A stretch of DNA of 64,000 nt from Bacillota bacterium (GCA_023460085.1 JAEWRI010000046.1:1-64000); one strand, 5' to 3'; counted from the stretch's first letter, positions 1 through 7,199 are shown. Translations and numbers: made by a program. Notes: generated by a model not told the origin, from the letters alone.

Positions 1-378
1 AAGCACAAGGGCTTTGAGGCAGTGGATTCCGCGCCGCCCTATTTTGAGCTGCTGGCGCTGCCCTTTGTAGTGGACGGGGAAAAGCCGTCCTTCCGCCCGC
101 AGGTGGGGGAGCCGCAGCATACGGAAATGCCAGAGGGGTTTACGCTCTATTACACCAGCCAATGCCCCTTTACGGCAAAGTATGTCCCGCTTTTAGAGCA
201 GGTTGCCAAGGTAAGAAACGTGCCGCTTCAGGCGATTCACATCGAAACCGCAGAGCAGGCGCAGAGCGCGCCGTCGCCGTTCACCACCTTCGCGCTCTAC
301 TACAACGGCGCTTTTCTGACCCACGAGATCCAGTCGGAAAAGAAATTTGAGAAAATAATGGACGAGCTGGGCATATAG
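1..378 (+). CDS. YoaP-type GNAT acetyltransferase, C-terminal part (5' end outside window)
   Basis: The reading frame is open from the first base (KHKGFEAVDSAPPYF) and ends at a stop at 376-378, so the start lies to the left of the window. The visible 125 residues match the C-terminal YoaP-like domain found after a GNAT acetyltransferase core: a linker, then LYYTSQCPFTAKY and a thioredoxin-like segment ending in FALYYNGAFLTHEI. The GNAT core would be upstream. The substrate is unknown. The gene lies 16 bases ahead of the DUF5131 gene on the same strand and is probably co-transcribed with it. An internal GTG at 22 exists, but continuity of homology to the left edge argues against its use. Confidence 0.75.
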   Translation, partial: KHKGFEAVDSAPPYFELLALPFVVDGEKPSFRPQVGEPQHTEMPEGFTLYYTSQCPFTAKYVPLLEQVAKVRNVPLQAIHIETAEQAQSAPSPFTTFALYYNGAFLTHEIQSEKKFEKIMDELGI

Positions 379-394
379 ACGCAGGAGGCTTTTC

Positions 395-1114
395 ATGGCA
401 ATGTGGAATCCGTGGCAGGGCTGCCACAAATACAGCGAGGGCTGTCGGTTTTGTTACATCCACAAGGGGGACGCCCGGCGGGGCGTGGACACCGATGTGG
501 TGGTGAAAACGGACAACTTCTTTGCGCCCGTAGAGCGGTACAAGCGGGGCGAAAAGAAGGGTGAATACAAGATGAAAAGCGGAGAAACGGTCTATCTCTG
601 CTTTTCGTCCGATTTCCTGCTGCCCGACGCGGACCAGTGGCGCAGCGACTGCTGGCTCATGATGCGTGAGCGGCCCGATCTGAACTTTCTATTTCTGACG
701 AAACGCATTGAGCGGTTTATGGACTGCATCCTACCCGACTGGGGCGACGGCTACGAGAATGTGACCTTGGGCTGCACCGTGGAAAACCAAGCGGAGGCGT
801 ATAGACGGCTGCCCCTCTTTGATACGCTTCCCATCGTTCATAAAAACATCATTCTTCAGCCCATGCTGGAGAAGATGAACATTGAGCGGCACCTGGGCGA
901 TGTGGAGCTTGTGGTAGTGGGCGGCGAGTCCGACCGAAATGCAAGACCACTGGACTATGCTTGGGTCTTAGATGTGCGGGAGCAGTGCCTGCGGCAGGGT
1001 GTGAAGTTTGAATTTCGCCAGTGCGGCAGCAATTTCGTGAAGGACGGAAAGCTGTATCAGCTTCCTGTCCGTCAGCTGATATCACAGGCCAGAAAAGCAA
1101 ACATCAATACATGA
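395..1114 (+). CDS. DUF5131 (phage Gp37/Gp68-like) family protein
   Basis: This 239-residue protein starts at an ATG seven bases after a strong AGGAGG. It opens with NPWQGCHKYSEGCRFCY, the cysteine-rich signature of DUF5131/Gp37-Gp68 proteins; the GCxxCY spacing resembles a radical-SAM-like metal site. Later come FLTKR and VVVGGESDRNARPLD, both typical of the family. The biochemical role is not established. Homologues occur in phages and in bacterial accessory regions, which fits the position in an AT-richer block ending at a tRNA fragment. It forms a likely two-gene unit with the YoaP-type gene before it. The length is close to the usual family length and no damage is visible. Confidence 0.85.
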   Translation: MAMWNPWQGCHKYSEGCRFCYIHKGDARRGVDTDVVVKTDNFFAPVERYKRGEKKGEYKMKSGETVYLCFSSDFLLPDADQWRSDCWLMMRERPDLNFLFLTKRIERFMDCILPDWGDGYENVTLGCTVENQAEAYRRLPLFDTLPIVHKNIILQPMLEKMNIERHLGDVELVVVGGESDRNARPLDYAWVLDVREQCLRQGVKFEFRQCGSNFVKDGKLYQLPVRQLISQARKANINT

Positions 1115-1241
1115 TAACGAACCACCTGTGATAGGAGAACTGTACTTTTAGAACCCGAATCTTCAACATGTTTACAGCCGGTGTTTGGAGAATCCCATCA
1201 CCTTCGGCAAGCAGTTTGTCGAGCAGCTCCTGTCTATTCAT
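1104..1241 (-). pseudogene. Truncated AbiEi-like antitoxin N-terminus
   Basis: A 45-codon frame starts at ATG 1241, preceded by GGAAGTGA, and reads MNRQELLDKLLAEGDGILQT before losing similarity; it stops inside the 3' end of the DUF5131 gene. The opening resembles the N-terminal winged-helix of AbiEi-type (type IV toxin-antitoxin) regulators, where a stretch like 'DGilqT.dv...GIS' is usual. The expected downstream helix and toxin gene are absent, so I read it as a decayed or deletion-truncated gene. The promoter side is intact, with a large palindrome at 1254-1291. The identification rests on about 20 residues and is tentative; it could also be a real small protein. Confidence 0.4.
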
Positions 1242-1253
1242 TCAGATCACTTC

Positions 1254-1291
1254 CTTTGGTGCTACAATTATAATCTAATGTAGCACCAAAG
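1254..1291. promoter_or_regulatory. Perfect inverted repeat over divergent -10 boxes (operator)
   Basis: Arms CTTTGGTGCTACA (1254-1266) and TGTAGCACCAAAG (1279-1291) match perfectly across a 12-base spacer. The spacer contains ATTATAAT, which gives a TATAAT box on both strands. The site sits between the truncated minus-strand gene (start 1241) and the plus-strand gene at 1327, so it looks like the operator of a bidirectional promoter. AbiEi antitoxins bind inverted repeats at their own promoters, which fits the tentative call of the neighbour. No good -35 box is visible on either side. Confidence 0.6.
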
Positions 1292-1326
1292 AAAAAACAA
1301 AAATTACTTTCAAGGAGGTATATGCT

Positions 1327-2049
1327 ATGCAAAACCGTTATGCCGGGGATATTGGCGATTTCGGGAAACTCGGTTTGCTTCGGCGACTTCGCCAAACTGG
1401 GTTATCCATTGGTGTGAACTGGTATTTGACTCCTGACGAAACACATAACGGCGACGGGCGGCATGTTGGATATCTGGAAAACAATGTGTTCCGTTCTTGT
1501 GATGAGCAGCTGTGGTCTGCATTAGGTCAGATTGTAAAATCCGGAAGCCGCCAGGTTTGCGAGCTGGAGAACTCGGAGATTTTACAGGGTGCCTTTTACT
1601 CGCAGATGCTTGATTTTACAGGAGAAAGCAAGGGGGAACGGCAGCTCCGCCGCCGGGAATGGCATAACCGGGCCATGCAGCAGCTGCGGGGGTGTGAGAT
1701 TGTCTTTGCTGATCCTGATAATGGGTTGATCGTTCCATCTGCCGAAGATAGGCCAAAGAGCAATAAGTTCGTATTGCCCTTTGAACTGTCTGAATACTAC
1801 CGTGCCGGCGCCAGCGTGATATATTATCAGCACAAGGCCCGGAGGCCGGACGAGTTCTATGTGGAGCAAAATAAACGATTGCTTTTGTCAGGGGCGTTTC
1901 CCGGTGCGAAGGAACTTGGTCTGAAATTCAAAACCACCTCTCAGCGATACTATTTTTTTCTCATGCAGCCGCAGCACGTCGATACGATGACTCGGTGTGT
2001 AAATCAAATGATGGAAATGCCCTGGAAAAATCATTTTGTTATCCTGTAG
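1327..2049 (+). CDS. Uncharacterised protein with RYAGDIGDFGK N-terminus
   Basis: A 240-residue soluble protein follows a strong AAGGAGG (1312-1318). It begins MQNRYAGDIGDFGKLGLLR and contains WYLTPDETHNGDGRH (about 32-46), VFADPDNGLI (about 131) and YYQHKARRP (about 167). I do not recognise a named family with certainty. The DPDNG motif and the ordering of short conserved blocks suggest an enzyme, possibly a methyltransferase-like or nuclease-like fold, but no catalytic signature is decisive. No membrane segment or signal peptide is seen. It is driven from the palindromic bidirectional promoter at 1254-1291 and lies in accessory DNA close to an att-like tRNA fragment, so a role in a mobile element or in defence is possible. 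Confidence 0.75.
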   Translation: MQNRYAGDIGDFGKLGLLRRLRQTGLSIGVNWYLTPDETHNGDGRHVGYLENNVFRSCDEQLWSALGQIVKSGSRQVCELENSEILQGAFYSQMLDFTGESKGERQLRRREWHNRAMQQLRGCEIVFADPDNGLIVPSAEDRPKSNKFVLPFELSEYYRAGASVIYYQHKARRPDEFYVEQNKRLLLSGAFPGAKELGLKFKTTSQRYYFFLMQPQHVDTMTRCVNQMMEMPWKNHFVIL

Positions 2050-2100
2050 TGGTTCCGGGCAAAAGCCTGTCGCAAGAAAAAGGAGTGTGAAGGACGACTC

Positions 2101-2163
2101 TTAATGGTTGTATTCTTTGATTACAGCCCCGCAGTTTTTAACCTCAAGCCGCAGGTCGAAAGT
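2101..2163 (-). pseudogene. C-terminal gene remnant (copy A)
   Basis: On the minus strand this short stretch reads LVTFDLRLEVKNCGAVIKEYNH and stops at 2101. The DNA around TTCTTTGATTAC and AGTTACAA is similar to a second stretch at 2360-2463, which reads GAVIKEKTD. Copy A looks like copy B with an internal deletion. The parent protein is not recognised. It is probably debris of a mobile-element gene. Confidence 0.3.
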
Positions 2164-2281
2164 TACAAGCTGGTTCGCATTACAGCCCAAACTGCATAGT
2201 ACTAATATTGCGGATTATCGAAATTTGGGGCGACATTAAACTTGCGTATATTTCGACGAATGATATAATAATTTTAGACTG

Positions 2282-2354
2282 CTGGTATAGCTAAGAGACC
2301 TGGGGGCATCGTGCTCATAACACGGGAGGGCTCGGTTTGAATCCGAGATGCCAC
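2282..2354 (+). tRNA. tRNA-Met-like sequence, anticodon CAT (degenerate or element-borne)
   Basis: A cloverleaf can be drawn. The acceptor strands are CTGGTAT and ATGCCAC (one end mismatch, one G-T). The anticodon stem TCGTG/CACGG encloses CTCATAA, giving anticodon CAT. The variable loop has five bases, and the T arm CTCGG-TTTGAAT-CCGAG pairs perfectly. The D arm is poor (three pairs at best), the base after the acceptor stem is irregular and no CCA is encoded. It is therefore either a mobile-element tRNA of unusual type or a decaying tRNA gene. A covariance-model search would decide. Confidence 0.5.
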
Positions 2355-2359
2355 TATAT

Positions 2360-2463
2360 CGGCGGTCTGTCTTTTCTTTGATTACCGCCCCCCAGATTTT
2401 GAGCGCGGTGTCTGCCAGATACTCCTTGCATAACCGCTCCGGCAGAGTTACAATCCAACCGCC
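2360..2463 (-). pseudogene. C-terminal gene remnant (copy B)
   Basis: The minus strand reads IVTLPERLCKEYLADTALK then IWGAVIKEKTD, running into the tRNA-like sequence. It shares its last residues and several DNA blocks with copy A at 2101-2163. No start or ribosome site is visible. The family is not recognised; it is probably a fragment of an integrated element. Confidence 0.3.
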
Positions 2464-2485
2464 CAGAAACAAAAAGCTGAAACGC

Positions 2486-2543
2486 AAAACGCTTCCAACC
2501 CAGAGTTGGTGAAAAACACCAACTTTGCGGAAAGAAGCGTTTT
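2486..2543. repeat. Nested inverted repeat
   Basis: Outer arms AAAACGCTT (2486-2494) and AAGCGTTTT (2535-2543) enclose an inner perfect hairpin GTTGGTG-aaaaa-CACCAAC (2505-2523). The structure can act as a terminator in either direction or as an element-end hairpin. It lies between gene debris and the tRNA-Pro fragment. Confidence 0.55.
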
Positions 2544-2741
2544 GACCACTTCAATTACTATTTTTTGATAATGCGGACAGTGAAAACCATTGTGCTGCAA
2601 TGGTTTTTGACCACATAGATTACCACAGACAGACGCGGAACACGCGGAAACAGTGCTTTAAACAGTGCCAAAGAGTAAGCAAAACCGAGCAGAAACGGCT
2701 ATAAATGGCTACAAATGAGTAGAAAAAAGTTTCGAGAAAAA

Positions 2742-2786
2742 TTTGGGACCATCAGGCCGCAGGTTCGAACCCTGTCACTCGGACCA
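2742..2786 (+). other. 3' part of tRNA-Pro(TGG): probable att site of an integrated element
   Basis: The 45 bases run from the anticodon loop TTTGGGA (anticodon TGG at 2744-2746) through CCATC, a five-base variable loop, the T arm GCAGG-TTCGAAC-CCTGT and the acceptor strand ACTCGGA, and end in an encoded CCA. The 5' half (acceptor, D arm, 5' anticodon strand) is missing: upstream bases are A-rich and do not pair. Tyrosine-recombinase elements commonly integrate at, and duplicate, exactly this part of a tRNA gene. I therefore read the site as one boundary of the accessory DNA to its left (or right). A normal terminator follows at once. Confidence 0.75.
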
Positions 2787-2788
2787 AA

Positions 2789-2823
2789 AACCTCTGAAAT
2801 TAGTTGATTTCAGAGGTTTTTTC
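2789..2823 (+). terminator. Terminator after the tRNA-Pro fragment
   Basis: A 12-base perfect stem AACCTCTGAAAT / ATTTCAGAGGTT with loop TAGTTG is followed by a run of T. It is a typical intrinsic tRNA terminator, kept together with the tRNA 3' end. Confidence 0.85.
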
Positions 2824-2897
2824 TTTGAAAAAGTTTGAATTTTGCATCTGCGCCTGCCGCCGGTTTCGAGAGCTCTCAAAACTGGCTTTTTCTTTGT

Positions 2898-3542
2898 TTA
2901 TTGCGGCGCAGAATTTGAGGACGGCAGGGTTTGCATGAGGGCAAAGAAATGTTCAGGCTTACCGGTGCTGAAGTATTCATACCAGGCTTCCAGCGTGTCG
3001 GCCTGTAAAACGCCCAAGTGCTCGATGATCTGCTTGGCCCACAGCAAACCACCGGTGGAGCCTGCGGTAATCAGATTGTCGTCCGCCACAGACGTCTGAT
3101 CCACATAAAAGTCTTGGCCCTGATATCCAGAAGCAAACATTTCAAGGAATCCCGGCCCATTACTGGTATGGGGGCGGTTATCCAGCAGCCCGGCACCTGC
3201 AAGGGCTGCGGTCGCCCCGCAGATTGCACACTCCGTAGCGTCTGCCACGAGAAGTTCCCGTGCTTTTTCGATGATCGCGCCATGCTTCGGGTCGTTCCAT
3301 GTATTGGCCCCCGGCAACAACAGCACGCTGGTATCGCTCACAGCAATCTCATCAATCAGGCAATCGGGCACCACCGTCAGCCCACCCATCGTATGAATCG
3401 GTTCTTTGGAATCGCTCACCGTTTTCAAGGATACATCTGGGGCATCTTTTTTGAAAAAACGACCGGAATTCAATTCCGCGGTGACGTATCCAATTTCCCA
3501 GTCGGCCAAGGTATCCAGAACGTAAACATAGACTGTAAACAT
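2898..3542 (-). CDS. DJ-1/PfpI family protein
   Basis: This 214-residue protein has the class I glutamine-amidotransferase-like fold of the DJ-1/PfpI family. It starts MFTVYVYVLDTLADWEIGY, has LLLPGANTW before the nucleophile elbow, and carries the cysteine in ATECAICGATAALAGAGLLD (around residue 108). That is the hallmark position of the catalytic Cys. Relatives are annotated as putative proteases, glyoxalases or YdeA-like stress proteins; the substrate here is unknown. It is divergent from the WYL-domain regulator at 3658, separated by about 115 bases, so that regulator may control it. Confidence 0.85.
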   Translation of the reverse strand: MFTVYVYVLDTLADWEIGYVTAELNSGRFFKKDAPDVSLKTVSDSKEPIHTMGGLTVVPDCLIDEIAVSDTSVLLLPGANTWNDPKHGAIIEKARELLVADATECAICGATAALAGAGLLDNRPHTSNGPGFLEMFASGYQGQDFYVDQTSVADDNLITAGSTGGLLWAKQIIEHLGVLQADTLEAWYEYFSTGKPEHFFALMQTLPSSNSAPQ

Positions 3543-3657
3543 AAATTTCCTCCGTTTTCATTGCGTTTCTTATGGACTTATTGTACCATGGCATTATTGA
3601 CAACAGCATGGCAACAATCTGCAATGAAAAATAGAAATTTTGAAGGGCGGCCGTCTG

Positions 3658-4590
3658 ATGAAGGTAGACAGGCTTGTGAGTATCATTATGATACTCCTTG
3701 AAAAAGAGCGGGTCGGCGCACAGGAGCTGGCAGATCTGTTTGAAGTCTCTCCCCGCACAATCTACCGTGACATAGACACGATCAACATGGCGGGCATTCC
3801 TGTTTGCTCAACATCGGGAGTAGGCGGCGGCTTTGAAATTATGCAGAAATACAAGATTGATAAAAAGGTTTTTTCAACTGCCGACCTATCCGCTATCTTG
3901 ATGGGGCTTTCCAGTCTTTCCAACATGATACGGGGTAATGAACTGGTAAACGCCCTTGCGAAAGTCAAAAGTTTTATCCCTGCCGACAAAGCGAAAGATA
4001 TTGAATTAAAAGCAAATCAGATTTACATAGATTTAAGTCCGTGGATAGGCAACAGTAACATACAACCATATTTAGACATTATCAAAACAGCTCTACAGGA
4101 AAACAGGCTGATTTCGTTTGAATATGTAGCCCTTCATGGAAATAAAACTACTCGAACAGCCGAGCCGTATCTGCTTGTATTGAAAAGCAGTCATTGGTAT
4201 TTACAAGGGTATTGCCATGAAAGGAATGATTTTCGCTTATTCAGACTATCTCGCATGTCAAATCTCCAAATGCGAGAGGAAGCTTTTGAACCACGAGATT
4301 ATCAAAAACCTCAGTTGGATTTTGCCGATACGCTGTCAACAATGCAAACAAACATCAAAATACGTATTCATAAATCTGTAATGGACAGGGTGCTTGATTT
4401 TTGCTCTTATCAAGATTTTTTGCCAGACGGTGATGAGCATTACATTGTTCATTTTCCGTTTATAGAGAACGACTACCACTATGATATGCTTTTAGGTTTT
4501 GGAGATAAATGCGAGTGCTTAGAGCCTCCACATATCCGCACAGAAATGAAACGTAGAATACAGGATATAGCTACCCTATACGAAAGTTAA
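3658..4590 (+). CDS. WYL-domain transcriptional regulator (YafY/YobV type)
   Basis: The protein has about 310 residues. It starts MKVDRLVSIIMILLEKERVG with an N-terminal HTH_11-type helix-turn-helix (AQELADLFEVSPRTIYRDID), followed by a WYL domain in which YLLVLKSSHWYLQGYC and FRLFRLSRM carry the family signature. I chose ATG 3658, with a GAAGGG upstream, over the TTG at 3640 because homologues begin with this MKxDRL sequence. WYL domains bind small ligands or nucleic acids. The gene is divergent from the DJ-1/PfpI gene, which is its likely target, and it probably also controls itself. Confidence 0.85.
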   Translation: MKVDRLVSIIMILLEKERVGAQELADLFEVSPRTIYRDIDTINMAGIPVCSTSGVGGGFEIMQKYKIDKKVFSTADLSAILMGLSSLSNMIRGNELVNALAKVKSFIPADKAKDIELKANQIYIDLSPWIGNSNIQPYLDIIKTALQENRLISFEYVALHGNKTTRTAEPYLLVLKSSHWYLQGYCHERNDFRLFRLSRMSNLQMREEAFEPRDYQKPQLDFADTLSTMQTNIKIRIHKSVMDRVLDFCSYQDFLPDGDEHYIVHFPFIENDYHYDMLLGFGDKCECLEPPHIRTEMKRRIQDIATLYES

Positions 4591-4602
4591 TACAGGGATT
4601 AA

Positions 4603-4698
4603 GACGAAAAAGGCCAGCCGCTTACTGACGTAGACAAGCGGCTGGCGGACAAGCAGAAAAAGCTGTATCACCGGCATAGGCACCTCTTCACTTTGTAG
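4603..4698 (+). pseudogene. Possible gene fragment, unrecognised
   Basis: Between the WYL gene and the MBL gene a frame without a start reads DEKGQPLTDVDKRLADKQKK and then YHRHRHLFTL before a stop. A second in-frame-like piece (FKSGVTVDVDE) follows after a frame change. The amphipathic, charged composition looks coding, but I cannot name the source. It may be debris from a mobile element. Confidence 0.2.
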
Positions 4699-4740
4699 TT
4701 CAAGTCCGGCGTGACGGTGGATGTGGATGAATAAAGATAA

Positions 4741-4792
4741 AAATGAGCAAGGTACTCTACGAGAGATTTGACGTAGGGTGCCTTGCTCATTT
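4741..4792. terminator. Bidirectional terminator
   Basis: Arms AAATGAGCAAGG (4741-4752) and CCTTGCTCATTT (4781-4792) pair, extended inward by CTCTACG/CGTAGGG. A-rich and T-rich flanks allow it to serve the convergent WYL gene (plus) and MBL gene (minus). Confidence 0.75.
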
Positions 4793-4798
4793 TCAGTT

Positions 4799-5560
4799 TT
4801 ACAGCCACACCGACCAGTCTTCGTAATCGAAGGTTCCGCTGCCGTGATGCAGCTTGCCGTCCACTTTAAGTTGCCGGAAAGCATCTCGCATTCGAGTTAA
4901 AATTTCCGGTTGTATGTCCAAGCTATGGTGTGCGGGAAATACCTTCTGTACAGGCAGAACAGAGATTTTTTCCAAGGATTCCAGATAAGCCGTTGGATCT
5001 GTGGAAGGATAATAGGCGAACAGCGTGTCCTTGTAGACCAAGTCCCCAGCAAAAAGATAGCCCCGGTCTTTTTCCCAAAAACACATATGTCCTGGCGAAT
5101 GTCCTGGAGTATGCAGAATTTCAATCACCCGGTCACCAATGTCAATCACATCGTGCTCATGCAAAACCCGTGTGGGCGTACCCTGAAAAAGCTCATAAGT
5201 GCTTACATCATATCCATCTGGTAAAGTGCAGCGATCAACCACCATGGCGCGAATCGTATCCATGCTCAGCGGAAATCCGCCGGAAAGCCAGTCCAGCTCT
5301 TCCTCGTGGGCGTAAAAATCCGGATAATATTTGTGCCCTCCGATATGGTCCCAATGAATATGGGTGGCAACGGCAGTAACCGGTTTGTCCGTCAGCTTTT
5401 TCACTTCTTCGGAAATATCGCAAATGCCAAGCCCAGTGTCAATGAGCAAGCTTCGTTTGCTTCCGTTCAAAAGGTAGCAGTGTGTTTCTTCCCAATGCTT
5501 GTATTCGCTGATGATATATGTATCCGCGTCAACGCGGTCTGTAGTGAACCAATCACTCAT
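4799..5560 (-). CDS. MBL-fold metallo-hydrolase
   Basis: This 253-residue protein has the metallo-beta-lactamase fold. THIHWDHIGGH (about residue 86) supplies the HxHxDH zinc motif, HTPGHSPGH the third metal-binding histidine, LFAGDLVYKD the bridging Asp and FPAHHS the last His. LLIDTGLG near residue 39 is the usual first strand. The substrate is unknown; it is likely a thioester, lactone or phosphodiester hydrolase. It is the last gene of a five-gene minus-strand operon, and its ATG overlaps the stop of the ATPase-GrpB gene by four bases, indicating translational coupling. Confidence 0.9.
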   Translation of the reverse strand: MSDWFTTDRVDADTYIISEYKHWEETHCYLLNGSKRSLLIDTGLGICDISEEVKKLTDKPVTAVATHIHWDHIGGHKYYPDFYAHEEELDWLSGGFPLSMDTIRAMVVDRCTLPDGYDVSTYELFQGTPTRVLHEHDVIDIGDRVIEILHTPGHSPGHMCFWEKDRGYLFAGDLVYKDTLFAYYPSTDPTAYLESLEKISVLPVQKVFPAHHSLDIQPEILTRMRDAFRQLKVDGKLHHGSGTFDYEDWSVWL

Positions 5561-6657
5561 TGATATTTTTCCTTTCCGTACTGATCAATAGCGATCTGTG
5601 TATACTTCCGAACAAAATCAGTTTTTCGCTCTGTGTAGCCATCCCGATCATGCTCAAAGGGCTTCCAGAGGGAAAGCTTCAGCTTTTCATACTCCTTTGC
5701 AATTTCAGGATTTTCGTTCAGATAATCCCGGAAATATAGCTCATCGTGATCACCAAAATCCCGCAAATGCAGATGGAACACCCGCTCGGCAAAGCCGTCA
5801 GGCGTATAGCCCTTGTTAAAGTCAATTCGATTTTTACTCTGTGCCATGCAAACATATCTGTTTTTTAGCAGCAGTCCCTTAATGATTTCATGCTCTGCAA
5901 TCGGAGCCTCCACTAAAATATCAATAATAGGTTTGGCCCAGATGTCATTAATAGACGTGCTTCCGATATGATAAATCCGAACGGTTCCCTGCAGAAAGGA
6001 GGACAAAAAAACTTGCTCCGCCTGATACCAGCTTTCCCAGTATTCCTTATGCTTCGTCAACTGAATGGGAAATAGTTTCCACAGTTCCTGAAGCGTCATT
6101 TCCGACAATGGTTTACGCATTGGTACACCAGCCTTTCGGTTACCCTGTATCCCACCGGCTTGGCAATTCTCAATAATAAAATCCGCCGCCTGCTCCGGAC
6201 TCCTGTTTGAAACATCAACTTTAACTGTGCTTAATGTTTCGTAAAGAGGAATACGTTCTGTGCTTCTGCTGACTATATCTTCCGCTCGGATACCGGCATC
6301 CACATCCTTGCCTAACCGAGCTTGCAGCGCCTGCTTATCACAGACAAGAGATATCAGATGAACACGGAATCCCGTCGTATCAAGATGTGAAAGAATTTCG
6401 TCAATAATGCCCTGCTCATGCATAACCCAGCAAAACACAATATGTTCAAAAGCGGAGCATTTGATAAAGCTGTTTAAGAGAAAGCAGATATTTCCTATTA
6501 CCATTTGCTTCGTCTCATCAGTCACTTGAAACGGGTGCATGTCCCAGCACCAGTCTCCATCAAGGAATACGCTGTTTTCAAGTTTCTGTTTCATAATGCG
6601 GCAGATTGTAGTTTTACCAACGCCCATGGTGCCGCCGATTAAATAAATATTTTTCAT
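5557..6657 (-). CDS. P-loop ATPase/kinase fused to a GrpB (UPF0157) domain
   Basis: The 366-residue protein has two parts. Residues 1-170 form a small P-loop NTPase: GGTMGVGKTT (8-17) is the Walker A and FLDGDW (31-36) a kinase-like acidic site, resembling nucleoside or chloramphenicol-type phosphotransferases. Residues 180-366 form a complete GrpB domain, beginning MRKPLSEMTLQELWKLFPI and containing YHIGSTS and KPIIDILVE, the nucleotidyltransferase-like signature. The GrpB part begins with a methionine (6120) that matches the normal start of stand-alone GrpB proteins, and an AAAGG lies upstream of it. An internal start is therefore possible. It overlaps both neighbours by four bases. Confidence 0.8.
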   Translation of the reverse strand: MKNIYLIGGTMGVGKTTICRIMKQKLENSVFLDGDWCWDMHPFQVTDETKQMVIGNICFLLNSFIKCSAFEHIVFCWVMHEQGIIDEILSHLDTTGFRVHLISLVCDKQALQARLGKDVDAGIRAEDIVSRSTERIPLYETLSTVKVDVSNRSPEQAADFIIENCQAGGIQGNRKAGVPMRKPLSEMTLQELWKLFPIQLTKHKEYWESWYQAEQVFLSSFLQGTVRIYHIGSTSINDIWAKPIIDILVEAPIAEHEIIKGLLLKNRYVCMAQSKNRIDFNKGYTPDGFAERVFHLHLRDFGDHDELYFRDYLNENPEIAKEYEKLKLSLWKPFEHDRDGYTERKTDFVRKYTQIAIDQYGKEKYQ

Positions 6658-7199
6658 AACGACTCTGTACGCCAGCGCTCCTTTGTCAAATAATTCGTAT
6701 GTCCTGTTCTGGTTTCTCTCAAAAGTGGAACAGGCACCTTATCACACGTATGATGATAAAGAAACCCCAGTTTTTCCTGTACTCGTTTTGACTTTGCGTT
6801 GCCGTCATAATACCCGCACCAGATGGTGTTCATTCCCAAATCTTCAAATCCATGACGAAGCAGTTCTTTGGCTGCTTCAGGAATCAGCCCTTGCCCCCAG
6901 AACCTTTTTCCGATCCAGTAACCAAGTTCGCATTCATCATCTTTATCCGTCATATCCGTGTGACCGTTAAGCTTCAACTCAATACAGCCAATCGCCACAG
7001 GGACCTTTTTCAAACAAACGGCATAACATTCCTGCCCATTAAAATATTCCTTTATCACCAAACGACTTTCTTCAACACTTTTATGGGATGGCCACCCGGC
7101 AATGGGGCCAATGTCCGGATCCTTTGCATATTCGTATAAACTCTCGGCATCCGCTTCTTGCCAAGTCCGTAATATCAATCGCTTTGTTTGCAGTTCCAT
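6654..7199 (-). CDS. GNAT N-acetyltransferase, RimJ/RimL type
   Basis: A 181-residue GNAT protein of the RimJ/RimL-like subgroup. It opens MELQTKRLILRTWQEADAES, the common first strand and helix, and carries GYWIGKRFWGQGLIPEAAKE, the acetyl-CoA pyrophosphate loop region, near residue 97. NAKSKRVQEKLGF is the usual final helix motif. The acceptor (protein N-terminus, amino acid or antibiotic) cannot be told. The start overlaps the end of the preceding GNAT gene by 25 bases, and the stop overlaps the ATPase-GrpB start by four, so it is an internal operon gene. Confidence 0.88.
   Translation of the reverse strand: MELQTKRLILRTWQEADAESLYEYAKDPDIGPIAGWPSHKSVEESRLVIKEYFNGQECYAVCLKKVPVAIGCIELKLNGHTDMTDKDDECELGYWIGKRFWGQGLIPEAAKELLRHGFEDLGMNTIWCGYYDGNAKSKRVQEKLGFLYHHTCDKVPVPLLRETRTGHTNYLTKERWRTESL

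Noticed and set aside
3018..3701. 227-codon plus-strand frame
   Set aside because: It overlaps the DJ-1/PfpI gene on the opposite strand, which has a clear fold and nucleophile motif; the plus frame has no domain.
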